Shown here: in pieces, positions 25,278 through 33,658 of the stretch
How positions within the stretch are numbered: position 1 is the first letter of the stretch
How the letters are laid out: every line of letters begins with the position of its first letter
Source of the DNA: Pedobacter heparinus DSM 2366
GTDB lineage: Bacteria; Bacteroidota; Bacteroidia; Sphingobacteriales; Sphingobacteriaceae
Assembly: GCF_000023825.1 (NCBI RefSeq)
Contig: NC_013061.1
Span: forward strand, 3,472,001 to 3,536,000
Direction: 5' to 3'
DNA: 64,000 nt
Translations under genes and position numbers: made by a program
The notes under the pieces: generated by a model
Database searches by the model: none
What the model was told of the DNA's origin: nothing
What the model saw: the letters and a program-made list of their open reading frames with translations, nothing else

Positions 25278-26624
25278 ATGAATTTATCTCCACTACAAGC
25301 AATTTCTCCGGTAGACGGCCGTTACAGAAACACCACACAAAGCCTTTCTAAATATTTTTCAGAGTCTGCATTGATCAAATACCGTGTCTATGTAGAAATT
25401 GAATATTTTATTGCGCTATGTGAGGCTGGCTTACCCGGACTGGATCAGTTTGATAAAGGTAATTACCCGAAATTACGCCTCATCCATGAACAGTTTAATG
25501 ACCAGCATGCCCAGGAGATCAAAGACACAGAAAAGATTACCAATCATGATGTAAAAGCGGTAGAATATTTCATCAAGAAACAATTTGACCTGCTGGGGCT
25601 GGCAGATTATAAAGAGTTTATCCATTTTGGCCTAACCTCGCAGGACATCAACAATACCGCTATCCCCTTTACCTTTAAACTTGCCCTTAACGAGGTCTAT
25701 TATCCTGGAATTACTGAGTTGATCAGTAAAATAAAAAACCTGGCCAATGAATGGAAAAATGTGCCTTTACTGGCCCATACCCACGGACAGCCTGCCTCGC
25801 CTACTAAACTGGGCAAAGAGTTCCTGGTATTTGCCGAACGCCTGGAAATACAGCTGAACAACTTAAAGAATATACCCAACAGCGCTAAATTTGGTGGTGC
25901 TACCGGGAATTTTAATGCACACCATATTGCTTATCCGAATATAGACTGGGTCCACTTTTCGAATCGCTTTGTGAATGAGGCCCTGGGCCTGACCCGTGCA
26001 CAGCATACCACGCAAATAGAACACTACGACCAGTTTGCGGCACAATGTGATGCTTTGAAACGGATCAACAACATCATTATAGATCTGGACAGGGATATAT
26101 GGGCCTATATCTCTAAAAACTATTTTAAACAAAAGATCAAAGAAGGAGAAGTGGGCTCTTCGGCTATGCCGCATAAGGTGAACCCTATTGATTTTGAAAA
26201 TGCAGAGGGGAATGCTGGAATAGCCAATGCCCTGTTTGAGTTTTTTGCTGCCAAACTTCCCATTTCACGTTTACAAAGAGACCTTACAGATTCGACTGTA
26301 CTGAGGAATGTTGGGGTGCCCATGGCGCATACCAGCATTGCCATTGCCTCTACTTTAAGGGGATTAAACAAATTGCTGCTGAACCAGGAAGCCATTGATG
26401 CCGACCTGGAAAACAACTGGGCTGTGGTTGCCGAGGCCATACAAACTGTTTTGAGAAGGGAGGCCTATCCTAACCCTTATGAAGCTTTGAAAGACCTGAC
26501 ACGCACCAACCAAAAGATTACAGCACTGACTATGGCCGACTTTATAGATGGCTTAAATGTAACTGAAGCGGTTAAAACAGAACTGAAACAGATTACGCCA
26601 TTTAATTATACAGGCATCTTTTAA
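25278..26624 (+). CDS. purB: Adenylosuccinate lyase
   Basis: Cleaves SAICAR and adenylosuccinate to release fumarate, two steps of purine synthesis. The fumarase/aspartase superfamily signature GSSAMPHKVNP is near residues 292-303. The early LQAISPVDGRY, the FIHFGLTSQDINNTA loop and the AHTHGQPASPT catalytic His region are all present. Length 448 is usual for the long (E. coli-like) form. It has its own promoter just after the lipoprotein terminator and a 100-base gap to nfu. Confidence 0.96.
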   Translation: MNLSPLQAISPVDGRYRNTTQSLSKYFSESALIKYRVYVEIEYFIALCEAGLPGLDQFDKGNYPKLRLIHEQFNDQHAQEIKDTEKITNHDVKAVEYFIKKQFDLLGLADYKEFIHFGLTSQDINNTAIPFTFKLALNEVYYPGITELISKIKNLANEWKNVPLLAHTHGQPASPTKLGKEFLVFAERLEIQLNNLKNIPNSAKFGGATGNFNAHHIAYPNIDWVHFSNRFVNEALGLTRAQHTTQIEHYDQFAAQCDALKRINNIIIDLDRDIWAYISKNYFKQKIKEGEVGSSAMPHKVNPIDFENAEGNAGIANALFEFFAAKLPISRLQRDLTDSTVLRNVGVPMAHTSIAIASTLRGLNKLLLNQEAIDADLENNWAVVAEAIQTVLRREAYPNPYEALKDLTRTNQKITALTMADFIDGLNVTEAVKTELKQITPFNYTGIF

Positions 26625-26699
26625 GGGCATTAAAAGGGCTGTTTAAGATATATGACCTAAAACAGACACCTGCAAAGGGAATTGCATCAATGAATTATT

Positions 26700-26707
26700 T
26701 ATTTTTG
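26700..26707 (+). promoter_or_regulatory. Putative -7 box of nfu
   Basis: TATTTTTG matches TAnnTTTG and ends 17 bases before the nfu ATG. A TTG 15 bases upstream is the only -33 candidate. Confidence 0.4.
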
Positions 26708-26724
26708 TATAAAAAATTAAGACA

Positions 26725-27276
26725 ATGACGATCAACGTATATACAGAACAGACCCCAAACCCTGCTACAATGAAGTTCATGGTCAATAAATTATTGATCA
26801 ATGGCAGTGAAGATTTTGCGACCAAAGAAAGTGCAGAACATTCTCCTTTTGCGAAAGAACTGTTTAAGTTCAGCTTTGTTAACGGTGTTTTTTTTGCCAG
26901 TAACTTTGTAACCGTTACTAAAACAGAGGATGCTGAATGGGCGGATATTGAACCTATCCTGAAAGAGTTTGTAAAAGGCGCGGTTGAATCAGAATATAAG
27001 ATCAAGGAAGATACATCGGCCGAAGCACCAGCTTTTGAAGGATCCGACCTGGAAATTAAGATCCAGCAGATTTTACACGATTATGTACGTCCGGCAGTTG
27101 AACAGGATGGCGGGGCAATCAGCTATAAATCGTTCGACGATGGTGTGGTTACCGTAGAGTTAAGGGGTTCATGCAGCGGCTGCCCTTCTTCTACCATCAC
27201 GTTAAAATCGGGTATACAAAACTTATTGCAGCGTATGGTACCGGAAGTGAAAGAAGTGGTATCTGAAGCCTTATAA
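26725..27276 (+). CDS. NfuA/NifU-type iron-sulfur carrier protein
   Basis: Delivers Fe-S clusters to target enzymes. The N-terminal 90 residues are the Nfu N domain (IYTEQTPNPATMKFMVN-type start: VYTEQTPNPATMKF; PFAKELFKF). The C-terminal NifU-like domain at about 108-183 has the cluster-binding CxxC at Cys150/Cys153 in RGSCSGCPSST, followed by a helix. Full-length and intact at 183 residues. It shares a bidirectional terminator with the convergent phosphatase gene. Confidence 0.92.
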   Translation: MTINVYTEQTPNPATMKFMVNKLLINGSEDFATKESAEHSPFAKELFKFSFVNGVFFASNFVTVTKTEDAEWADIEPILKEFVKGAVESEYKIKEDTSAEAPAFEGSDLEIKIQQILHDYVRPAVEQDGGAISYKSFDDGVVTVELRGSCSGCPSSTITLKSGIQNLLQRMVPEVKEVVSEAL

Positions 27277-27285
27277 GATTTACAA

Positions 27286-27334
27286 ACACATAAAAAAAGG
27301 GGATCATTTATCATGACCCCCTTTTTTTATGTGT
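27286..27334. terminator. Bidirectional terminator after nfu
   Basis: Outer arms ACACATAAAAAAAGGGG and CCCCTTTTTTTATGTGT are perfectly complementary over 17 bases. An inner TCAT/ATGA pairs in the loop. A runs and T runs are present for both directions. Confidence 0.92.
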
Positions 27335-27335
27335 T

Positions 27336-28127
27336 TTATTTAAAGTGTTTCTGCATCAGCAAGAGCAGCTCTTCATCCAGCAAAGCATTGCTGGCCAGTA
27401 TTTCTCTTTTTTCAATGAATTCATCCCCTCCTTCAAAATTCAGGATATGCCCGCCTGCCTGTTGTACAAGGTAAGCCCCGGCTGCCACATCCCAGGAGTT
27501 GAGGTTATATTCAAAAAAGGCATCAAACCTGCCACAGGCTACATAGGCAAGGTCTACCGCCGCCGCCCCTATTCTTCTTAAACCATGACAGCTGCGCATC
27601 ATTTCGGCTAAAAGCTCCATGTACTGCAACTGTTTGTCGAACTGATAATAAGGGAAACCGGTAGCCAGCAGGCAATCTGCCAGTCTGGTTCTGGATGAAA
27701 CAGCAATAGGTTTGTTATTTAGAAAAGCCTGTCCCCCTTTAAAGGTATAGAACATCTCTCCGCGGTTGATCTCGTATACTACCCCAATAACAGGCTTAGC
27801 CTCTTCATAAAGGGCAATGCTGATGGCATAGGTAGGGATGCCGTGGATAAAGTTGGTTGTCCCGTCGAGCGGATCAATGATCCAGTTATAGGTAGAGCCT
27901 TTTCGGTCAACCGTCTTTTCTTCGGTAATGAAGCCGGCCCCAGGCAATAGTTTGGTCAAATTCCTGACCAGTTGCTTTTCAGCATTTTTATCTACATAAG
28001 AAACCAGATCATTCAGTCCTTTGAACTCAATGGCCGTAGCATCGAAGTTCATGGATTCTTTCCTGATAAAATTACCTGTAAGTCGGGCTATAGCAATAAC
28101 CTTTGCGCACAATATTTCGTAGTTCAA
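27336..28127 (-). CDS. Inositol monophosphatase family protein
   Basis: Mg-dependent phosphatase of the IMPase/SuhB family; the substrate could be inositol phosphate or another sugar phosphate. Motif A WIIDPLDGTTNFIHG and motif B SWDVAAGAYLVQQAGG hold the metal ligands; EEKT upstream supplies the first Glu. Length 263 is typical. The start is a TTG at 28127 (context GCAGGG 3-8 bases upstream), because the first ATG would remove the N-terminal helix. It begins 12 bases after the lgt stop and ends the mtaB-lgt-IMPase transcript. Confidence 0.9.
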   Translation of the reverse strand: MNYEILCAKVIAIARLTGNFIRKESMNFDATAIEFKGLNDLVSYVDKNAEKQLVRNLTKLLPGAGFITEEKTVDRKGSTYNWIIDPLDGTTNFIHGIPTYAISIALYEEAKPVIGVVYEINRGEMFYTFKGGQAFLNNKPIAVSSRTRLADCLLATGFPYYQFDKQLQYMELLAEMMRSCHGLRRIGAAAVDLAYVACGRFDAFFEYNLNSWDVAAGAYLVQQAGGHILNFEGGDEFIEKREILASNALLDEELLLLMQKHFK

Positions 28128-28139
28128 ACCCTGCAGATA

Positions 28140-29294
28140 TTAATAATTAGCTAATTTTTCTTTATTTCTGACCGAATAGGTGACCAGCAGCAGACCGGCA
28201 ATGAACAACATACTGGAGATCATTTCTGCCTGTGTAAACCTTAAACCCGCCACTTCATATTTTGTATTTACCCTGATCAGTTCTATGAAGAAGCGCTCCA
28301 GTCCGTTTAACATCAGATAGATACCGAACATCATTCCTGGCAACTTAATACGGTGACGGATGCGCCAAAGGAACAAAAACAGGATAAAACATACGACTAC
28401 CTCGTAGATTGGTGTAGGATAAACCGGTAAAGGCAGTTCATTACAGAATTTGCCTACACAGCCAGCTATGCGTTCACCTTCGTTGGCCACGTTGTTTGGA
28501 TAGGTATATGCCCAGAGCCAGTCGGGCAGCCAGCCGAAAGGTTTTGGGTTTACATTTACGACACCCCAGTCGCCATCGCCGGACATGTGGCAGCCTATAC
28601 GGCCTACACTGTAGGCCAGCATCATACCAGGCCCACCAATATCGAGCATATGCAATGGCTTGATACCATTTTTCCGGGCAATGTACAATACCGCAGCACC
28701 ACCACAGATGAGCCCTCCATAAAAGGTTAAGCCGCTGAACGACAGCAAACTGTTGATCGGATCCTGCACAAAGGTGTTCCAATGCTCCAGGTTATCGAAT
28801 ATTTTAGCACCTAAAAAGCCCCATACTGCAGCCCATACAATCAGGTTGCCCATCAGTTCATACGGGTGCTGGGTTACTTCAACAGTTTTAGGTTTAGGCA
28901 GTTTTGCTTTATTTTTTTCATGGTAGTCCCACCAGGCAAACAGGCCGGCAAAGCATAAGCCGCCCAATATATTTCCCTTCATGGATAAGAGTACGGTTTG
29001 CGCATCGCTTACAAACAACCTATAATTTAAAAGTGCGTAAACCAGCTTATACCCTATCAAAAAGCCAAAAACTGCATTGGAAGCCAGTTCAATGGTACTG
29101 GCAGGCTTGCCTATAGTTATTGTTTTTTTTACCGCATGTAAAATGCCCAGTGCCTCTTTGCGTTTAAACTCTTTGGTAAAGGCCCAATAACCTGCAATAA
29201 AGGCCAGCGCCACAAAAACACCAAATGTATTGAAGGGAAGCGGAACCTGTATACCGAAAAGGTATTCTATGAAATGAGATACGGTAGGAAACAT
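28140..29294 (-). CDS. lgt: Prolipoprotein diacylglyceryl transferase
   Basis: Attaches diacylglycerol to the lipobox cysteine of lipoproteins at the inner membrane, the first maturation step for the many lipoproteins encoded here. The Lgt signature GRIGCHMSGDGDWG lies at about 230-243. About seven membrane helices are visible. At 384 residues it exceeds E. coli Lgt (291), mainly through an insertion between helices 1 and 3 and a longer loop after the signature, as in other Bacteroidota. The gap to mtaB is 31 bases. Confidence 0.93.
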   Translation of the reverse strand: MFPTVSHFIEYLFGIQVPLPFNTFGVFVALAFIAGYWAFTKEFKRKEALGILHAVKKTITIGKPASTIELASNAVFGFLIGYKLVYALLNYRLFVSDAQTVLLSMKGNILGGLCFAGLFAWWDYHEKNKAKLPKPKTVEVTQHPYELMGNLIVWAAVWGFLGAKIFDNLEHWNTFVQDPINSLLSFSGLTFYGGLICGGAAVLYIARKNGIKPLHMLDIGGPGMMLAYSVGRIGCHMSGDGDWGVVNVNPKPFGWLPDWLWAYTYPNNVANEGERIAGCVGKFCNELPLPVYPTPIYEVVVCFILFLFLWRIRHRIKLPGMMFGIYLMLNGLERFFIELIRVNTKYEVAGLRFTQAEMISSMLFIAGLLLVTYSVRNKEKLANY

Positions 29295-29325
29295 ACGCGA
29301 ATATAAGTTTTATGCGAATATAGGA

Positions 29326-30645
29326 TTAATGCGCTAATACTTCTGCTGTTTCTGCAACTTCTACCTCTCCGTCGGCAGTTAGTTCTACCAGTTTAACCGT
29401 TTTGATTTCATTCACCATTACCGGATCGTATTTTGCCTTTACTTTTACATAGTTTTTGGTAAATCCATGCATAAAGCCATTTTTCTGATCGTCTTCAAAA
29501 AGCACTTCGCCCACTGTTCCGATCTGCGACTGATAGAAGGCCCTGCGTTTCTTGTCTGATAAGATGTGCAGCATTTTACTGCGCTCGGCACGGGTGCTGC
29601 CTGCTACACGGCCTTTCATTTCGGCAGCCGCTGTTTGTTCCCGTTCGGAATAGGTAAACACGTGCAGGTATGAAATGTCCAGTTCATTTAAAAACTGGTA
29701 AGTATCCAGGAAGTCTTCCTGCGTTTCGCCCGGGAATCCGACAATGACATCTACACCAATGCAGCAGTTGGGCATTACAGCCTTTATTTTAGCTACGCGC
29801 TCGGTATACAGTTCCCTTTGGTAGCGCCTGCGCATCAGGCCCAGTATTTTATTGGAACCCGACTGCAAAGGAATGTGAAAATGGGGTACAAACCTTTTAG
29901 AAGTTGCCACAAATTCGACGATCTCGTTGCTGAGCAGGTTGGGCTCTATAGAAGAGATCCTGATCCTTTCTATGCCTTCAACTTCATCAAGTGCTTTTAC
30001 CAGGTCGAAAAACTTGTCTTCACGTTCGCCGTTCCTGATGCCAAAATCGCCGAGGTTTACCCCTGTTAAAACAATTTCCTTTACCCCACTTTCGGCAATC
30101 TGCCGGGCCCGGTTGATTACATTTTCGATGGTATCGCTCCTGCTCCCCCCCCTGGCCAGCGGGATGGTGCAATAAGTGCATGGATAATCGCAGCCATCCT
30201 GTACTTTTAAAAAAGTACGGGTACGGTCGCCAATAGAATAGGCTGCAATGAAATTATGGTTTACTTTTTCTATATTTTGCTGATGGACAACCGCTTTGGG
30301 CTGTTTGGTAAGATCGGAGATGAATTCTACAATACGGAATTTTTCGGCTGCACCGAGTACCATATCTACCCCCTCTATCTCTGCTATTTCAGCTGGTTTT
30401 AGCTGGGCATAACAGCCCACAATCGTAACATAGGCATGAGGGGCATATTTTAGGGCTTCTTTAACTACCTTCCGGCATTTTTTATCGGCATGTTCTGTTA
30501 CAGAACAGGTATTGATCACGTATACGTCAGCGCCGTCGGTAAAATCTACAACGGCATAGCCTGCATCGGTAAATAAGCGGCCAATTGTTGATGTTTCAGA
30601 GAAATTCAACTTACAGCCCAGTGTATAAAATGCAACTTTCTTCAT
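29326..30645 (-). CDS. mtaB: tRNA t6A37 methylthiotransferase MtaB
   Basis: Radical-SAM enzyme converting t6A37 to ms2t6A37 in tRNAs reading ANN codons. The N-terminal UPF0004 domain carries one Fe-S cluster through Cys11, Cys47 and Cys78. The radical-SAM cluster uses CDYPCTYC (Cys152, Cys156, Cys159). A TRAM-like C-terminus completes 439 residues. LGCKLNFSET at the start is typical of MtaB rather than MiaB or RimO. A -7 box and a leader hairpin lie directly upstream, making this the first gene of the mtaB-lgt-IMPase operon. Confidence 0.93.
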   Translation of the reverse strand: MKKVAFYTLGCKLNFSETSTIGRLFTDAGYAVVDFTDGADVYVINTCSVTEHADKKCRKVVKEALKYAPHAYVTIVGCYAQLKPAEIAEIEGVDMVLGAAEKFRIVEFISDLTKQPKAVVHQQNIEKVNHNFIAAYSIGDRTRTFLKVQDGCDYPCTYCTIPLARGGSRSDTIENVINRARQIAESGVKEIVLTGVNLGDFGIRNGEREDKFFDLVKALDEVEGIERIRISSIEPNLLSNEIVEFVATSKRFVPHFHIPLQSGSNKILGLMRRRYQRELYTERVAKIKAVMPNCCIGVDVIVGFPGETQEDFLDTYQFLNELDISYLHVFTYSEREQTAAAEMKGRVAGSTRAERSKMLHILSDKKRRAFYQSQIGTVGEVLFEDDQKNGFMHGFTKNYVKVKAKYDPVMVNEIKTVKLVELTADGEVEVAETAEVLAH

Positions 30646-30657
30646 CCTTTTCTATTG

Positions 30658-30685
30658 ATGCTTTTGGCCTGCAGGTCAAAAGCAT
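30658..30685. promoter_or_regulatory. Hairpin/dyad in the mtaB leader
   Basis: A perfect 9-bp inverted repeat ATGCTTTTG / CAAAAGCAT with a 10-base loop that itself contains the palindrome CCTGCAGG. It begins about where transcription should start and ends 12 bases before the mtaB ATG. Operator or 5' mRNA stem-loop. Confidence 0.5.
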
Positions 30686-30688
30686 TTG

Positions 30689-30696
30689 CAAAGGTA
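30689..30696 (-). promoter_or_regulatory. Promoter -7 box of the mtaB operon
   Basis: On the minus strand TACCTTTG, exact TAnnTTTG, continuing as CAAATGC. It lies between the ubiX stop and the mtaB ATG, 43 bases upstream of the latter. No clear -33 element. Confidence 0.55.
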
Positions 30697-30711
30697 AGGT
30701 TTTAGCTGATA

Positions 30712-31278
30712 TTATTCTTCATTCCAGCGGTAACTATCCTGCTCCAGTCCGGCCAGATCGATCACGCGGCTTACTACAGTTTGCGCCAGCTCTTCAATGG
30801 TTTTGGGGATACTGTAAAAGGAAGGACTTGCAGGACAGATGATTCCACCGGCTTCAGTAAGGGTTTTCATGTTATTGATGTGGATGAGGCTAAAGGGGGT
30901 ATCGCGCACTACGGCGATCAGTTTCCGGCGTTCTTTTAAGATCACATCAGCCGCCCTGGAGATCAGGTCATTTGAAATTCCCTGTGCGATGCGCCCTAAG
31001 GTTCCCATTGAACAGGGAATAATAATCATGGTGTCATATTTTGCAGAACCAGAAGCAAAGGGCGCATTGAAATCCATTTTTGGATAAAAAGTAAAGGGAT
31101 AATGGTTATAATCCTGGTTGCCCAGCTCAAAACGCCATACCTCTTTTGCATTGTCTGACATGACTACCCCCACTTTTTCGATCTGATCAGCTAACCTTAA
31201 CAAGCTATCCAGCAACAGTTTGGCATAAACAGATCCGCTGGCACCGGTAATTGCAACAATTAATTTCCTCTTATTCAT
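30712..31278 (-). CDS. ubiX: UbiX flavin prenyltransferase
   Basis: Joins dimethylallyl phosphate to FMN to make prenylated FMN for UbiD-type decarboxylases, here the protein at 3404-5245. The FMN-binding start VAITGASGSVYAKLLLD is at residues 8-24. The PCSMGTLGRIAQGISNDLI segment and RRKLIAVVRDTPFSLIH complete the family pattern. The frame is open further upstream to 31362, but the ATG at 31278 gives the conserved N-terminus and the usual 188 residues. The longer version would run through a terminator hairpin. Confidence 0.92.
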   Translation of the reverse strand: MNKRKLIVAITGASGSVYAKLLLDSLLRLADQIEKVGVVMSDNAKEVWRFELGNQDYNHYPFTFYPKMDFNAPFASGSAKYDTMIIIPCSMGTLGRIAQGISNDLISRAADVILKERRKLIAVVRDTPFSLIHINNMKTLTEAGGIICPASPSFYSIPKTIEELAQTVVSRVIDLAGLEQDSYRWNEE

Positions 31279-31309
31279 AAGGGTATAAAGATACGGGAAG
31301 CCTGCCCAA

Positions 31310-31341
31310 CAAAAAAGGGCCGAATATAAATATTCGACCCT
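31310..31341 (-). terminator. Intrinsic terminator upstream of ubiX
   Basis: Inverted repeat AGGGCCGAATAT / ATATTCGACCCT (12 bp, one G-T pair), followed on the minus strand by six T. No recognised gene precedes it on that strand, so it should end an unannotated short RNA or act as an attenuator before ubiX. Confidence 0.65.
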
Positions 31342-31361
31342 ACATCTACCTATGAAAAACA

Positions 31362-31377
31362 TACCCTCGAAAGGGTA
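31362..31377 (-). other. TTCG tetraloop hairpin
   Basis: On the minus strand TACCCT-TTCG-AGGGTA, a 6-bp stem with a UUCG-type loop, 20 bases upstream of the terminator stem. On the plus strand the same bases lie in a tiny ORF (ATG 31352, stop 31376-31378, MKNIPSKG), which I regard as chance. Confidence 0.45.
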
Positions 31378-31658
31378 AGCTCAAATGTAACTATCTTTTT
31401 TAATAAATGAAAGTTTAAACATACTTTTTTCAACTCTTTTTCTTCCATACAAATTTGGTATCCTGCTGAAAAAAGAAGGGGTCAGGAGCATTTGCCTGAA
31501 TTAACAAAGTTATTGGCGCAATACATGAGCCCAGGCTGAGCACAGTTTTTTAAAAAATACATTCAGCGTATTTGGCATAATTGATTGCAATTTTGTCGCT
31601 TACTAGGTATTTATAAAACATTTTTCTATTTTTAAAACCGTAGCTAACCAAATATGTA

Positions 31659-32528
31659 ATGAAACCTCAACTGCTCAAAGTTTCCAATACGCTGGTCAAC
31701 TCATTTAGTGCCAGAAGAGATAAAGTACCTTATATCAACAACCGCTGGCATTACCATGCTGAAGTGGAGCTGATCTATTTCAAAAAAGGCAATGGCACCC
31801 AGTTTATCGGCGATAGCATCAAGCGTTTCAATTCGGGGGATATTGTATTGGTAGGTGCCCATTTACCGCATTACTGGAAATTTGACGACATTTATTTTGA
31901 TGAAGGTGAGCAGAACAATGCCGATGTGGTGGTGGTCCATTTTTGTGAAAATTTCTGGGGCAACCATTTTCTTTCGCTGCCCGAAAATAAAGGCATCAGG
32001 CTGACCCTGGAAAAAGCCCAGCGCGGGATACAGATCAGGGATAACAGCAAGCGGCAGATTGGGGGCCTGATGGAAGACATATTGCAGGCAACGGGCCCAT
32101 CAAGGATTATTTTATTGATGGAAGCCTTACTGGCCATAGAGGGCAGTACGCAGGACAAACCTTTATCTTCTATGGGTTTCCGCAACAATTTCGAAGAAAC
32201 GGAAAATGACAGGATCAATGCCATCTACAACCATTCGCTGATGAACTTTAAGCGGAAGATCCCGATGGAAGAGATGGCTGCAGTGGCGAACATCAGTCCG
32301 AATTCCTTTTGCAGGTATTTTAAATCCAGGACACGGAAAACCTATACCCAGTTTATCAGCGAGATCAGGGTTGGTCATGCCTGCAAACTGCTGATTGAAG
32401 ACAGCATGAACGTAAAACAGATCTGTTATGAAAGCGGCTTTCATAATTTTGCCAGCTTTCATAAACATTTTAAGATCATTACCGGGCAAAGCCCGCTCAA
32501 CTACCAGAAGTCATACCTCAGCAAATAA
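31659..32528 (+). CDS. AraC-family transcriptional regulator
   Basis: DNA-binding regulator of 289 residues. Residues about 20-150 form the cupin-like effector domain (NRWHYHAEVELIYFKKGNGTQFIGD, seen in parts as WHYHAEVELIYF and GDIVLVGAHLPHYW). Residues about 190-285 contain the two helix-turn-helix motifs (MEEMAAVANISPNSFCRYFK; VKQICYESGFHNFASFHKHFK) and the conserved GQSPLNYQK end. It converges on the SGNH hydrolase gene with 2 bases between stops. Its location suggests it may respond to a sugar handled by the adjacent cluster, but no operator is evident. Confidence 0.9.
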   Translation: MKPQLLKVSNTLVNSFSARRDKVPYINNRWHYHAEVELIYFKKGNGTQFIGDSIKRFNSGDIVLVGAHLPHYWKFDDIYFDEGEQNNADVVVVHFCENFWGNHFLSLPENKGIRLTLEKAQRGIQIRDNSKRQIGGLMEDILQATGPSRIILLMEALLAIEGSTQDKPLSSMGFRNNFEETENDRINAIYNHSLMNFKRKIPMEEMAAVANISPNSFCRYFKSRTRKTYTQFISEIRVGHACKLLIEDSMNVKQICYESGFHNFASFHKHFKIITGQSPLNYQKSYLSK

Positions 32529-32530
32529 AG

Positions 32531-33637
32531 CTATTTTATTTTCCGGATTACCTTTTCATAGGCATCGGCATAACGCATCATGCCGATATCATTCGGATGG
32601 GTACCATCCACCATTGTGTCGATGTCCTGGTTAATTTCTGCTTTAGACAGGTAATAAATGTTTTTTATACCTTTTGCTTTTAAAGCTGCAAAAGTGGCTT
32701 TTAACACGGCATTTACCCGTTCATAAGCCTTTGTCCGCTCCTGGTTGATGCCACCGTCGGTATAGCCGTCATGTTCTGTCAGCAAAATGGGAACACCAGG
32801 TTTTTTCGATTGCAGGTGTGCCACTGCATCTTCAATTTTTTGTTTGATGATCTCGTTGGTAAAGGCCTCACCTGTCAGATTGGGCAGGCAGTCCAGCACA
32901 TACAGGCGGGCATCAATTTCAGGCAGCAGTTCTACAATCTCTTTTTCCATGCGCCCGTTGCCGGAAAAAGCAAGGTTGATGACGGGTGCATCCAGTTTAC
33001 GGCTCAGGATGTTTGTCCAGCCCATGCCGGGGCGGCTGGCGCATGCCCCCTGTGCAATAGAGGTTCCATAAACCACAATGGGTTTTTGCGCAACCGGTGC
33101 TAAAGGCGTAAAAGCGCTTTGCTTAGGCACGCTTATTTCCATCCATTTTACAGCATTGTATAAAGGAAGAAAAAGGGTATAAGTTCTTTCTTTAAGGTCA
33201 GCACTTTCCAGGCCCGTAAAGCGGTAAACCAAGGTATCGCCAAAGCTATATTTGCCTGCCGACCAAAGCCACTGGCCATCTGGGCCTTTGGCATACAGGT
33301 CCAGCCCGCTTACCCCTGTTGCCGGCATGTGCGACATTTGTACAGGCCCTGTAACCTGATACCTGACTACAATTTCTGCTGCATTCGATTTAAACCGGAG
33401 GTTAAGTCCTGTACTGTTTTTAGAAAGGTTCCAAACCACTTTTCTGGCTGTTTGCTCTGCTTTTGCGGGCAAACGGTCGTAATAGTCCTTTAGTCCGCTA
33501 TGCCAACCTTGTCCGCCCACAACACTGGTCTTTTCATTGACGGGGTTCCATGTTTTATATTCTATTACCTTCTGGGCAATACAGAAATGCCCTGTTGCCG
33601 ACAGCAGCAGCATTAAAAAAATGAGTTTCTTATACAT
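32531..33637 (-). CDS. Secreted SGNH/GDSL-family hydrolase
   Basis: Probable carbohydrate esterase or related hydrolase, exported by a signal peptide (residues 1-21). It has the two-part build of Bacteroidota enzymes: an N-terminal beta-sandwich (about 30-175, with GVSGLDLYAKGPDG) and a C-terminal SGNH domain. Catalytic blocks are GTSIAQGACASRPG (Ser nucleophile), LAFSGNGRME (Gly and Asn) and DGTHPNDIG (Asp/His). Length 368. It is the last gene of the lacI-kduI cluster, 21 bases after the sulfatase. Removing acetyl or other esters from a polysaccharide is the likely job; substrate not provable. Confidence 0.85.
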   Translation of the reverse strand: MYKKLIFLMLLLSATGHFCIAQKVIEYKTWNPVNEKTSVVGGQGWHSGLKDYYDRLPAKAEQTARKVVWNLSKNSTGLNLRFKSNAAEIVVRYQVTGPVQMSHMPATGVSGLDLYAKGPDGQWLWSAGKYSFGDTLVYRFTGLESADLKERTYTLFLPLYNAVKWMEISVPKQSAFTPLAPVAQKPIVVYGTSIAQGACASRPGMGWTNILSRKLDAPVINLAFSGNGRMEKEIVELLPEIDARLYVLDCLPNLTGEAFTNEIIKQKIEDAVAHLQSKKPGVPILLTEHDGYTDGGINQERTKAYERVNAVLKATFAALKAKGIKNIYYLSKAEINQDIDTMVDGTHPNDIGMMRYADAYEKVIRKIK

Positions 33638-33658
33638 ATAGTAAATATAGTAAAATAG

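Larger units (their letters stand above)
31279..31658. other. Intergenic region between ubiX and the AraC regulator
   Basis: 380 bases without a normal gene. The left part holds two hairpins (31310-31341 and 31362-31377) pointing to a minus-strand transcript ending before ubiX. A TATCTTTA box just upstream of the ubiX ATG could be its promoter. The right half is A/T-rich leader of the AraC gene. CAAATTTG at 31450-31457 is a self-complementary near match to the -7 consensus on both strands. Confidence 0.5.

Noticed and set aside
29286..29325. Direct repeat GCGAATATA upstream of lgt
   Set aside because: Two short A/T-rich copies in a 31-base gap; could easily be chance and has no dyad symmetry.
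30712..31362. 216-residue version of ubiX starting at 31362
   Set aside because: The added 28 residues are encoded by a terminator hairpin and A/T-rich leader and do not resemble UbiX; the ATG at 31278 gives the conserved start.
31352..31378. Tiny plus-strand ORF MKNIPSKG between ubiX and the AraC gene
   Set aside because: Eight codons lying over the two hairpins, with no promoter in register; the inverted repeats explain the sequence better.
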